54,142 bases of DNA, from contig JAEZUM010000073.1 in the NCBI GenBank assembly GCA_023421075.1, positions 1-54,142 on the forward strand. Reading direction: 5' to 3'. The stretch is from Bacillota bacterium (GTDB lineage: Bacteria; Bacillota; Clostridia; Lachnospirales; Lachnospiraceae). A program made the position numbers and the translations under genes. Positions within the stretch are counted from its first letter, which is position 1. The number at the start of each line of letters is the position of its first letter. Under the pieces are notes generated by a model, which saw only the letters and a program-made list of their open reading frames with translations, had not been told where the DNA came from and did not search any database. Shown in pieces: positions 42,974 through 51,243 of the stretch.

Positions 42974-43783
42974 ATGTCAGAAAAATCATATATTGAGAAT
43001 TTGTTCTCATTGGAAGGGAAGGTTGTCTTATTCACCGGAGCGGCAGGCGGGATCGGTAGTGAGCTTTGTGAAGGTCTTGCTAAGGCAGGTGCTACCGTTG
43101 CCTTATGTGATATTAATAAAGAACGGCTGGATGAGCTGAAGGATAAGATCGAGCAGGAAGGGGGCAAAGCCTCCTCTCATGTCTTAAATGTCTTAGAGAA
43201 AGACAATATCAATACCTGTGTGGATGAAGTGGGTTCTATGTATGGACATATTGATGTTCTGGTGAACTGTGCGGGAATTAATAAAAGGGAAGGGATTCTG
43301 GATGTAGAAGAGGAGACCTATGACCGTATCATGGATATTAATTTAAAAGGAGTATTCCTGGTATCCCAAGCAGTCGGACATTATATGAGAAAACAGAATT
43401 ATGGAAGTATCATTAATATTGGCTCTCATAATACAGGCTGGGTTCTCGGCGGTTGCTCCGTCTACGCAGCGACCAAGAGTGGAATTGTAGCATTAACCAA
43501 GGCTCAGGCAGTGGAATGGGCGAAGTTCAATATCAGGGCAAATGCAATCAGTCCGGGTCATATTCAGACACCGCTTACCACCGTTACCTGGCAGCATCCG
43601 GAACGTTCTAAATATCTACTGGACCGAATTGCAATGAACCGTCCCGGTCAGCCGGAGGATATTGTAGGTGTATGTATTCTACTTGCCTCGGATGCTTCTG
43701 CCTATATCACCGGCTGTGAATATAGGGTAGACGGTGGATGTATTGCCGGTGGTCAACCCTGGCCTTATGATACGAAGTATTAA
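42974..43783 (+). CDS. SDR family oxidoreductase (gluconate 5-dehydrogenase-like)
   Basis: A 269-residue short-chain dehydrogenase. The cofactor motif is TGAAGGIGSELCEGL (TGxxxGIG), NAD(P) specificity acidic residue DIN after the second strand, NCAGINKRE (NNAG-type), the catalytic serine in IGSHNTGW, and YAATKSG (YxxxK). The tail GCEYRVDGGCIAGG is of the classical type. Members act on gluconate, sorbitol, xylulose and similar polyols. It follows the garR-like gene after 12 bp with AAAGGAG before the ATG, so it belongs to the same operon. The substrate is unresolved. Confidence 0.88.
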   Translation: MSEKSYIENLFSLEGKVVLFTGAAGGIGSELCEGLAKAGATVALCDINKERLDELKDKIEQEGGKASSHVLNVLEKDNINTCVDEVGSMYGHIDVLVNCAGINKREGILDVEEETYDRIMDINLKGVFLVSQAVGHYMRKQNYGSIINIGSHNTGWVLGGCSVYAATKSGIVALTKAQAVEWAKFNIRANAISPGHIQTPLTTVTWQHPERSKYLLDRIAMNRPGQPEDIVGVCILLASDASAYITGCEYRVDGGCIAGGQPWPYDTKY

Positions 43784-43870
43784 TGCATCCATTGAAATAA
43801 TTGAATCATAAAATTGAGCTGTAAGTTACGTGATTTTATAACAATTAGTATGCTTTTGAATACTCATAAC

Positions 43871-43931
43871 AAAGCTGCCATGTTCGATACTAAGTTGACT
43901 TTTGTCAGACAGTATGGAATAGGGCAGCTTT
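43871..43931. terminator. Terminator between SDR and glycerate kinase genes
   Basis: AAAGCTGCC (43871-43879) pairs with GGCAGCTTT (43923-43931), with an inner stem ATACT...AGTAT. T-runs appear on both sides. It separates convergent genes. Confidence 0.8.
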
Positions 43932-44020
43932 CTTCCAAAACAAAAGAATATGGCATAATCAGAAATATGGATGGCTTCGAGTAATGAGGCAGTTAGCAGG
44001 AGGCGCTACGGATATTTAAG

Positions 44021-45163
44021 TTACCGAGCCTGGAGGCTATGAATCAACCGAAATACCTGAGCTGCTGAAGTTCTTAAATTATAACGAGCGGTGTCGTACT
44101 CCATGGCTTCTTCCACTGACATCGGAAGCTGAAGAATACTGAAATAAGCATCAATCCCTTCCTCATTGCATTTAGCAGCATCCTTCGTGGTGCCGCCTGC
44201 AAAGGCGATGACTTTCTTGCCATGTTTCTTGGCCAATTTGGCTACGCCGATCGGAGCTTTGCCCATAGCGGTCTGAAAATCAAGCTTTCCCTCTCCCGTA
44301 ATCACAAAATCTGCATCTCTGATTTCCTCTTCCAATCTTGTTTCCTTCAAAATGATATTAATTCCCGATTCAAGATTACCATTAAGAAAGGTTAGAAAAG
44401 CATAACCAAGTCCGCCGGCTGCGCCGGTCCCGGGAACGTTGGAGGTATCTTTTCCCAGATCCTTCTTCACAACCTCAGCGAGATTACCTAGACCCTTATC
44501 GAGATATTCAACAATTTCCGGTGTTGCACCTTTTTGTGGACCGAACACATAAGAAGCTCCGTTTGGTCCGCAAAGTGGATTCGTTACATCACAGGCGATT
44601 TGAAAGGAACAATCCGTTAATTCTTGTAGGGCAGCTTCCGTGCGAATACCGGCGATTCGTATTAGTTCGCTGCCGCTGGATCCGATCGGCTTGCCTTCCT
44701 TGTCCAAGAACTCATAACCAAGGGCCTGAAGCATTCCGATTCCTCCATCATTCGTAGCACTTCCCCCTATCCCAATGATGAAATTTCGGCATCCTCGTAA
44801 GATTGCATCCTTAATCATCTCACCGACACCATAGGTGGTGGTATTAAGAGGATTTAAGCACTCCTTAGGAACTAATTTGATCCCTGCCGCTGCGGCCATT
44901 TCCAGGATGGCAGTCTTATTGTCATCAAGAATACCATATATGCATGACAATCTTTGACCTAAGGGGCCGGTGACCTCAATCTGTATTTCTCTGCCACCCA
45001 TACCCGTTAGAAGAGCATCAACAGTTCCTTCCCCACCATCTGCCAGAGGTCTTACAACTACCTGTGCATCACATACACTCAGAATTCCATCTTTGATGCA
45101 AGTACCTGCTTCCATGGAAGACAAGCTTCCTTTTAATGAATCGATCGCAACTACAATCTTCAT
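44021..45163 (-). CDS. glxK: Glycerate kinase (GlxK/GarK type)
   Basis: A 380-residue enzyme that phosphorylates D-glycerate, to 2-phosphoglycerate in this class. The N-terminus (MKIVVAIDSLKGSLSS) and IGIGGSATNDGGIGMLQALG and GTGAAGGLGYAF blocks are the family signature, as is DFVITGEGKLDFQTAMGKAP. I prefer ATG 45163 because homologues begin MKIV; a second ATG at 45175 is closer to AAAGGA than ideal. It is convergent with the garR-like/SDR genes, so it forms its own transcription unit but acts on the product of the reductase. Confidence 0.93.
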   Translation of the reverse strand: MKIVVAIDSLKGSLSSMEAGTCIKDGILSVCDAQVVVRPLADGGEGTVDALLTGMGGREIQIEVTGPLGQRLSCIYGILDDNKTAILEMAAAAGIKLVPKECLNPLNTTTYGVGEMIKDAILRGCRNFIIGIGGSATNDGGIGMLQALGYEFLDKEGKPIGSSGSELIRIAGIRTEAALQELTDCSFQIACDVTNPLCGPNGASYVFGPQKGATPEIVEYLDKGLGNLAEVVKKDLGKDTSNVPGTGAAGGLGYAFLTFLNGNLESGINIILKETRLEEEIRDADFVITGEGKLDFQTAMGKAPIGVAKLAKKHGKKVIAFAGGTTKDAAKCNEEGIDAYFSILQLPMSVEEAMEYDTARYNLRTSAAQVFRLIHSLQAR

Positions 45164-45344
45164 AGCTTCGTACATTTCCTTTCATTATGTTCAGAATAAT
45201 ACAAATTGAGCGTTCTTTATTCCTTATTATAAGGAAATGAAGATAACTGTTCGTTCTCAGATGATAAAACTGAATAAAGCATAACATAGGTATTTAAAAT
45301 AGAAAAGGTTGATAGCTTACTACTTGTCATCATAAATTACTATA

Positions 45345-46166
45345 TTAAATATCAAACCAATAGACAGTATTTTCATGATTTTTCTGAAATCCTAATTTCT
45401 CGGCCAGGTTCATAGAATTTTGGTTTGATTCAACACAATCCCACTGTGGGATATAATCGTTGTACAGACAATCCGTGATAAACTCTATCGCCATAGCATA
45501 TGCCAAGCCCTGTCCTCTATGATTTTGTTCGGTTTCAATATCGATTGCAATCACATTTCGAAACGATGCCGTTCCAACGATTACGGAGACTATTCTATTT
45601 TCATAAAGAACACAATAGGCAATACTTTTATGTTCAAAATCTTTAAAGGAAGGCCAGGATTCCAATAAGCGCTTAGTTAAGAATTCCTTATTCTCATAAT
45701 TTCCTTGGGATAGCATGTTCCAAAATATGCGATCTACCTTTTGGATTTGATATTCCTCTGGAAGTTCGGGCTTAATCTTGTTAGGAATAGTAGTAATCCG
45801 ATAAGAGAATTCTTTCTCCGTCTGAATTTCTTTGTCCTTGAACATTTCCAGAATGTTTTCGCCTAGGGTATTGCTTTCGATGGAAAATTCAAAACAGCTA
45901 TAACCATTCTTCTTAAGGTCATAAAACAGCTCCTTTTCCAGAAAATCTTTTAAATGAAGATATTCTCCCTCTGACAAATCTGTTCCAAGAAAAGCAAAGC
46001 TTCCAACGGCATAAGACTCTGCAATCGCGATATTCGGAGCGTTGGTATTATCTACCCATAGCTTCCCTTTGCATTCTTGACTTACAATACCGGAGAAGCT
46101 CGGAGATTGATCATAAAGTACCTTTTCTGTATTTTTTATAATCATATCTTTTGTTATTTGTATCAT
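45345..46166 (-). CDS. GNAT acetyltransferase (PF12746-like)
   Basis: A 273-residue protein. The C-terminal GNAT domain (residues 185-270) has IAIDIETEQNHRGQGLAYAMAIEFI (R-G-x-G-x-A acetyl-CoA loop) and NQNSMNLAEKLGFQK. The first 180 residues are a separate alpha/beta part, as in the GNAT_acetyltran family of about 260 residues. It lies 22 bp after the amidohydrolase gene and is likely co-transcribed with it. The substrate is unknown. Confidence 0.78.
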   Translation of the reverse strand: MIQITKDMIIKNTEKVLYDQSPSFSGIVSQECKGKLWVDNTNAPNIAIAESYAVGSFAFLGTDLSEGEYLHLKDFLEKELFYDLKKNGYSCFEFSIESNTLGENILEMFKDKEIQTEKEFSYRITTIPNKIKPELPEEYQIQKVDRIFWNMLSQGNYENKEFLTKRLLESWPSFKDFEHKSIAYCVLYENRIVSVIVGTASFRNVIAIDIETEQNHRGQGLAYAMAIEFITDCLYNDYIPQWDCVESNQNSMNLAEKLGFQKNHENTVYWFDI

Positions 46167-46188
46167 ACGGGAACCTCAATTCTAATTA

Positions 46189-47295
46189 TTAGATATTTTT
46201 TACCACGATGCCATCCTTCATTACAAAGTTAATATTTGATAACAGATAGGGCAATTCATAGGGATTACCTTTTACAGCGATTAGGTCCGCCATACAATTT
46301 TCTTCGATTTTACCGTAATTGTCTTTATCTATTATTTTAGCACCGCCTAAGGTTGCTGCATCAATGATTTGATTCATGGTGAGTCCGGCTTTGAGTAACA
46401 GTTCTATTTCCATAAACGGCATTCCGACCGGTGACCAGATTTCTTTTTCTTCAATAAAATCATTTCCTAATCCGATCGTACCACCCATATCAATAAACCT
46501 TTTTGTGTTATCCATAGCAGAGGATAAAAACGGAGCGCCCCACTTTGTTGTGATTTCGCCATATACGCATAGGGTCGGTGTCATATACACATTATTCTTC
46601 ACCATATACTCCAGTGTTACATCCGGGATTTTATCAAGACAAGTATGCGCTGCTTCATCGATCCCCGCCTTTAATAATATTTCTAATTTATCCGATCGAT
46701 TTACATGAGCGGATACTTTTTTGCCGAGCTTATGAGCTTCATCACATATAGCAGCTAATATATTGAATGGAAGCAGATTCAAGCTTTGAGTGTAAGCGTC
46801 ATATCCTTCATCTAGCGAGATCTTGATATGGTCAACTCCTGCATCTACCTGCATCTTGACAGCATCTCGAGCCTCGGTTTCATTCGCGATTTCAATAGGG
46901 GCTACGCCACCTTGCCCATTGACGGCAGAAAGAAACTTACCGCATACGGCCAGACTAGGGAACATACAAGATTTCTTAATACTTTCTCTCCACATAACAG
47001 CATCCTGCGCGTTGTGTCTTGAAAGAATTCCTTCATCACGTAAATAGGTAATGCCGGACATAAGCCACTTTTTGAGCTTGTCGGTATTAAAGCCATCAAA
47101 ACAGTCCATAAGGTGGACATGGGTATGAATAAACCCGGGCAACAATGTATAACCACTTAAATCATATTCCATGGCAGGTATATCAAGAGTTTCTCTGGAT
47201 ATCTTAAGGATTTTATTATCATCGGTTAAGATATGAACAGATACTCTATCTCCGTTACGATCAATGGTCGTTGCATTTTTAAGCAAGCATCTCAT
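46189..47295 (-). CDS. Amidohydrolase family protein (imidazolonepropionase-like)
   Basis: A 368-residue TIM-barrel metal hydrolase. The metal site is HTHVH in LLPGFIHTHVHLMD (residues about 57-65), with further ligands K/D/H in VDHIKISLDEGYD, SAHVNRSD and EAAHTC, and the late Asp in IGLGNDF. This is the subclass that includes prolidase-like and imidazolonepropionase enzymes. The N- and C-terminal beta-sandwich (VSVHILTDDNKI, ADLIAVKGNPYELP) is complete. The substrate cannot be read from sequence. Confidence 0.88.
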   Translation of the reverse strand: MRCLLKNATTIDRNGDRVSVHILTDDNKILKISRETLDIPAMEYDLSGYTLLPGFIHTHVHLMDCFDGFNTDKLKKWLMSGITYLRDEGILSRHNAQDAVMWRESIKKSCMFPSLAVCGKFLSAVNGQGGVAPIEIANETEARDAVKMQVDAGVDHIKISLDEGYDAYTQSLNLLPFNILAAICDEAHKLGKKVSAHVNRSDKLEILLKAGIDEAAHTCLDKIPDVTLEYMVKNNVYMTPTLCVYGEITTKWGAPFLSSAMDNTKRFIDMGGTIGLGNDFIEEKEIWSPVGMPFMEIELLLKAGLTMNQIIDAATLGGAKIIDKDNYGKIEENCMADLIAVKGNPYELPYLLSNINFVMKDGIVVKNI

Positions 47296-47381
47296 TTTTT
47301 ATTTTCCTCTCTTTTATCTAGAGGGCTATCTCAACGTTAATTCTATAATTATTGGGAGACAGCACTCTTGATATAGGTTCC

Positions 47382-48347
47382 TTATTCACATATGAATTTA
47401 ACATACTTGGGAGCAATTACATCGCTCTCGCCAGAGAAATTACAGCGATGCTGATTGGTAGTTTCCGTTGAAGCTTTTGGTAAGGGAACATAGACACTTC
47501 TGTTTACTCTGCTTACTTTTGTGGAGCTATCTAATTCTTCCTCGACAATGACATAAGAGGTCTCTCTGTTAACGCTAAATTCCTCCGGTGAGCCAGGCAG
47601 ATATTCGGTAACTTTTATTAATTCGTCTTCCTCATTCATTTCTTTGATTATCGTCTTCGTCACTGTCTCAACGACCGCAACATTTACTTTATAACTATTT
47701 TTCACGGTCTTCGATGAGTCACCATGCTTTGTGGTAATCGCACTGTCTATGGTCTGAGAACAGACCGTACTAACCTCACCACGAAAGGAAGTACCCTGTG
47801 AATTGCCAAGAATCGTATAATAGCTTCCGTCACCGGTCAGATAGACAGGATTAAGATAGAACGCCTCCCGAAAGTTCTTACTGACATATAAGGTTGCTTC
47901 CGTTTTATTCTCCTCCGAAGTATCCGTGACATTAACAGCATAGTTAACATTGGTTAGTGCAGGGTCACACATTAGCGTGTTGTAGGATTGGCCGTTTGCA
48001 TCCGTTGATATAAGATTTCCCATATAATATCCGCTGATGCCGTCAAAAACCACGTTATTCCCCTCTTCGTTGATCTTTCCCTCAAATCGGGTTTCAAATA
48101 AAGATTGACTGACCGATTCGTCCAGACTGATTTCGCCATTTTTGTCGATGGATATTGCTGCATTAAGGAGTGCGTCCTCCTTCACCGGTAGGTTACGATA
48201 ACCTATCGTGACAAACACGCCACAGAGCTGATCCGTGGGCACAGCGGTATTGGTGGTAGGGATTGCCAGCTGACAGCCCGTCAGTAAAATGGTGCAAAGC
48301 AGTATTACTATAGTAGTGATTATCATTAATTTTCTTTTATTCTTCAT
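47382..48347 (-). CDS. Lipoprotein of unknown function
   Basis: A 321-residue secreted lipoprotein, started at ATG 48347 where GGAGG lies 6 bp upstream; this overlaps the end of the XRE gene. The signal peptide ends in lipobox LLTGC (C25). The mature part is rich in beta strands with much Ser/Thr (YYTILGNSQGTSFRGEV) and no family I recognise; the C-terminus contains CNFSGESDVIAPKYVKFICE, perhaps a disulphide pair. It is translationally coupled to the XRE and DUF2975-like genes. Confidence 0.72.
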   Translation of the reverse strand: MKNKRKLMIITTIVILLCTILLTGCQLAIPTTNTAVPTDQLCGVFVTIGYRNLPVKEDALLNAAISIDKNGEISLDESVSQSLFETRFEGKINEEGNNVVFDGISGYYMGNLISTDANGQSYNTLMCDPALTNVNYAVNVTDTSEENKTEATLYVSKNFREAFYLNPVYLTGDGSYYTILGNSQGTSFRGEVSTVCSQTIDSAITTKHGDSSKTVKNSYKVNVAVVETVTKTIIKEMNEEDELIKVTEYLPGSPEEFSVNRETSYVIVEEELDSSTKVSRVNRSVYVPLPKASTETTNQHRCNFSGESDVIAPKYVKFICE

Positions 48348-48564
48348 CATCAACCTCCAAGATTCCATCGCAGGAAAGGATATCGCCAACATCGCATTGC
48401 AAATAGCAGCAGATTTTATTCAATGTGGAAAAACGGACACCTTTTGCCTTACCGCTTCGAAGAACAGATAGGTTGGCCTCGGTGATATCGACCAGCTTAC
48501 ATAATTCCTTTGAAGTCATATTCCTTTCCTTCAGTATATCTTCCAAATGTACTTTGATTGCCAT
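48337..48564 (-). CDS. XRE family regulator (YozG-like)
   Basis: A 75-residue Cro/CI-like protein: MAIKVHLEDILKERNMTSKELCKLVDITEANLSVLRSGKAKGVRFSTLNKICCYLQCDVGDIL. This matches the small regulator that is typically adjacent to DUF2975 membrane proteins. It ends DDEE and shares its last bases with the start of the lipoprotein gene. It is likely to repress the promoter at 49582-49616, which has a flanking inverted repeat. Confidence 0.9.
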   Translation of the reverse strand: MAIKVHLEDILKERNMTSKELCKLVDITEANLSVLRSGKAKGVRFSTLNKICCYLQCDVGDILSCDGILEVDDEE

Positions 48565-48575
48565 ATATTTAACTC

Positions 48576-49556
48576 CTATATAATCATGTTATTATCTTCG
48601 TATAAATCCATGGATTCCTTAAAATATCTTGATAAAATAACGGCCAGAAAGGCAATGACCAAGGGAAGGAGAGAAATATCTAAGGTATAATTTGTGTCAT
48701 TCAGTTGGTTGGAAAAAAGAAACTGGAGTGCATTGGAGGCTATATTACACGCTACTGTAACATAAACCGTCTGTTTACTGATGATACTCAACTTCTTGGC
48801 TGCAAGGAATTCCTTCTCCTTCAAATGATCAGTAACCATGGCGAGGAGAAGGCCAACACCGGATATCAGGGTTAGGATTGTAAATAGGATGGGTAACGTC
48901 TCCAGAACATAGTCTATCAGCAGGTAATAAAGGTTAATGGATCCTCTGTTTTCTGAAAAATATATATCAATATTTTGAAAGAGCTTAAAGGAGATAAAGT
49001 AGCTAATCAAAAAGGTATAAATCCCGGAGAGTAGAACTAATAATCTGCTCAAATGGAAGCATAGCTGACCTAACTTATTCTCCATCGGACTGTCATTTAA
49101 ATGAGAAATCATATTCAATATGAGATATGCAATCAGTAAGGTATAGAAGACAAAGGAGAACGATAGTTTTATCATCGGAATAAAGGTTGCATCAGACAAA
49201 ATAGCGAAGGTATGATGAAGCATGAGCTGTGGATTAATAAACTCATACATCATGTAAAAGCTGTAAATGCTTATGATAGGCAGCAGTAGATCAGACTTAT
49301 TTAACTTGTGTCGAACAGCTCTGATGGATAGTAACAGCAGTGGAGTCAGCGATAGAGCAATATACAGTAGAAGAGCAGTGATATTACCTGTAAATGAGCC
49401 TAAAGAAAGCCATCGAAGTCCCTTGCCGATCAGATCAAAGGGCATGGAAAGAATGAATAAGGGGTTGCTCAGACCTACACCATAGAACATGATAACTGCC
49501 AGGCAGATGGACAGTACACCTTCTATTACAAACGAAATCTCTAGTTTTCTAATCAT
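48576..49556 (-). CDS. DUF2975-like multi-pass membrane protein
   Basis: A 326-residue protein with about seven or eight helices spread over its length. Its end, FLAVILSRYFKESMDLYEDNNMII, resembles the DUF2975 C-terminus (xxRxGxxLxxExDLTI), and the gene is directly followed (11 bp) by an XRE regulator of the usual partner type. DUF2975 proteins are normally 150-200 residues, so this is a longer form with extra helices. No catalytic motif is visible. Confidence 0.65.
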   Translation of the reverse strand: MIRKLEISFVIEGVLSICLAVIMFYGVGLSNPLFILSMPFDLIGKGLRWLSLGSFTGNITALLLYIALSLTPLLLLSIRAVRHKLNKSDLLLPIISIYSFYMMYEFINPQLMLHHTFAILSDATFIPMIKLSFSFVFYTLLIAYLILNMISHLNDSPMENKLGQLCFHLSRLLVLLSGIYTFLISYFISFKLFQNIDIYFSENRGSINLYYLLIDYVLETLPILFTILTLISGVGLLLAMVTDHLKEKEFLAAKKLSIISKQTVYVTVACNIASNALQFLFSNQLNDTNYTLDISLLPLVIAFLAVILSRYFKESMDLYEDNNMII

Positions 49557-49581
49557 ATATACTCCTTATAATTATTGTTTT

Positions 49582-49616
49582 ACGATAATTATAGTTATAA
49601 AATTATCGTTTGTCAA
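49582..49616 (-). promoter_or_regulatory. Consensus promoter with inverted repeat, DUF2975-XRE-lipoprotein operon
   Basis: On the minus strand TTGACA (49616-49611), a 17-bp spacer and TATAAT (49593-49588) match the sigma-A consensus exactly. ACGATAATT-N10-AATTATCGT (49582-49609) is a perfect inverted repeat that overlaps the -10 box, a likely repressor site for the XRE protein encoded in the operon. Confidence 0.85.
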
Positions 49617-49696
49617 TAATTATGTTAAAAATTAGAAAATAGTTAATGATCCAGTAATTGAAACTGAAAGGATAAGAAACTACATTTAACAGCAAT

Positions 49697-49739
49697 AAAA
49701 ATCCCCCAGAAGTCTTGAGAATCAAGAGTTCCGGGGGGA
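49697..49739 (-). terminator. Terminator of the VOC gene
   Basis: Minus-strand TCCCCCC...GGGGGGA pairing with an inner stem CTCTTGA/TCAAGAC and a T5 run (49701-49697). It lies 25 bp past the stop codon. Confidence 0.85.
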
Positions 49740-49763
49740 CGGTAACTAGGTTAATGCTATAAG

Positions 49764-50186
49764 TTATAACAACCCAAAATGAGCGCTTTCGATAATTGAT
49801 TTCATTTGACATAAGCAAAAAGGGTGTCCTGCGGGGTCAAACATAACTCTCCAATCATCGGAGAATTGCTCTGCTGCGAGGGTCGCACCACAATCGATGG
49901 CATGTTGCACTGCTTTTTCAACATCATTAACAGCGAAGTCCAAATGTGCCATCTGCTGTTGAGCACCGGGAGCTTCCGGCCATACAGGCGGTTTGTACTC
50001 AGGGTTTTGTTGAAACAAGATACTCGGATAGGAACCCTGATTGGTTCCGGGAGCATAGACACAGGCCCATCCTTCATCGAGAGACATTGACTCCCACTTG
50101 AGCAGCGCCGCATAAAATTTTGCTAAATCATGCGGGTCCTTGCAATCCAACGTAAATGTGTACATTTTAATTTTCAATTCATCCAT
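49764..50186 (-). CDS. VOC family protein (glyoxalase/bleomycin-resistance-like)
   Basis: A 140-residue protein with two paired beta-alpha-beta-beta-beta units: MYTFTLDCKDPHDLAKFYAALLKWE in the first and AHLDFAVNDVEKAVQHAIDCGATLA in the second, ending DPAGHPFCLCQ, the usual D-P-x-G-x-P-F sequence. Metal ligands (D/H/E positions) are consistent with a VOC fold, but no activity is certain. GGAGG precedes the ATG. It stands alone between terminators and the MerR gene. Confidence 0.88.
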   Translation of the reverse strand: MDELKIKMYTFTLDCKDPHDLAKFYAALLKWESMSLDEGWACVYAPGTNQGSYPSILFQQNPEYKPPVWPEAPGAQQQMAHLDFAVNDVEKAVQHAIDCGATLAAEQFSDDWRVMFDPAGHPFCLCQMKSIIESAHFGLL

Positions 50187-50257
50187 ATCACGAATACCTC
50201 CTTGTTTTTAGAAATAGCATACAATTTACCCTATTATACTTTTCCTAATTTAGGAAG

Positions 50258-51121
50258 TCAATTGAAATAGCATTGAAAGGCTCTTCCCATAAATTCAGAT
50301 GCGCCAGCACCATATATTCTATCATTCGCCTCTATTAATGTTGTATCGTGAAGATACCCATCAATAACCATATTCCAATAATTTTCTCCCATATTCATGC
50401 TGGATATTACTTCGTCACCCATCATGATCAGTTCTTGTACCATAACCTGGATTTCTTTGGAAGAAACATCCTTCGTAATATCTGCAACAAGTTGGGCAGT
50501 TAACATCTTATTTCTTTCCAAATAATTGTTTTTCTCGGTGAGGCTCTGAAATCTCTCTATATTTTCTGAGAAATGACCCATATTCTCCTTCATTGCTTCA
50601 GTGTACTTTTCGATACTACCGTATTGCTTAATAGCAACTTTTGCCACTTCCGATTCATTATCTTTTATTTGATTTACAAATTTATCATAAGCTTCTACAC
50701 TACCCCAGTGTTTAATCACTTCCTCAGTATGCTCGGCTTTAAACTGATCTAAGACCTGTAAATACTCACTCATATCAAACTCTTTAAAACTCATACACGA
50801 CTCTCCTTTTTCCAACTTCTCCAATAAGTTGAGTAATCCATCCAATCGATCACGCTTTACACGAATTAACTCTTTCTGCTTTGTAAATGCTTTTAGTTTG
50901 TCAAAGTTCGGATTTGCCATAATTTCTTTGATATCCTTTAATGGGAAATCCAATTCTTTGAAAAATAGTACCTGTTGTAATATTTTTAGAGATTCATCGT
51001 CATACAAGCGATAACCGGAAGCAGTTACTTCGGTAGGTTTAAATACCCCTATTTCATCATAATATTGTAAAGTTCTGCAACTGATTCCGGTTAGCTCTGC
51101 AACTTGTTTTACCGTTCTCAT
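50258..51121 (-). CDS. MerR family regulator with TipAS antibiotic-recognition domain
   Basis: A 287-residue TipAL-like protein. Residues 1-70 are the winged helix (TVKQVAELTGISCRTLQYYDEIGV, then YRLYDDESLKILQQVLFFKEL), followed by a coiled coil, and residues 135-285 form the TipAS globin-like domain with its repeating HWGSVEAYDKF... and QYGSIEKYTEAM motif. Family members bind thiopeptides or other cyclic peptides and activate efflux or self-resistance genes. I take ATG 51121, with GGGAG about 10 bp upstream. The upstream promoter has a 19-bp spacer and dyad (51204-51234), so autoregulation is likely. Confidence 0.9.
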   Translation of the reverse strand: MRTVKQVAELTGISCRTLQYYDEIGVFKPTEVTASGYRLYDDESLKILQQVLFFKELDFPLKDIKEIMANPNFDKLKAFTKQKELIRVKRDRLDGLLNLLEKLEKGESCMSFKEFDMSEYLQVLDQFKAEHTEEVIKHWGSVEAYDKFVNQIKDNESEVAKVAIKQYGSIEKYTEAMKENMGHFSENIERFQSLTEKNNYLERNKMLTAQLVADITKDVSSKEIQVMVQELIMMGDEVISSMNMGENYWNMVIDGYLHDTTLIEANDRIYGAGASEFMGRAFQCYFN

Positions 51122-51203
51122 AACAATCATCTCCCTACTTTAAATAGGATAATATAACACTGTATCTGCCGGCTGCGATTAAGTGTTTCTTACCTCTGAA
51201 ATT

Positions 51204-51234
51204 ATACTACACTATCACGGAACGTGAGAGTCAA
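51204..51234 (-). promoter_or_regulatory. MerR-type promoter and 21-bp dyad upstream of the TipA-like gene
   Basis: On the minus strand TTGACT (51234-51229), a 19-bp spacer and TAGTAT (51209-51204). The dyad ACTATCACG-GAA-CGTGAGAGT (51211-51231), with one mismatch, fills the spacer. This resembles classic TipA/BmrR-type operators. Confidence 0.82.
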
Positions 51235-51243
51235 TAATAATTT

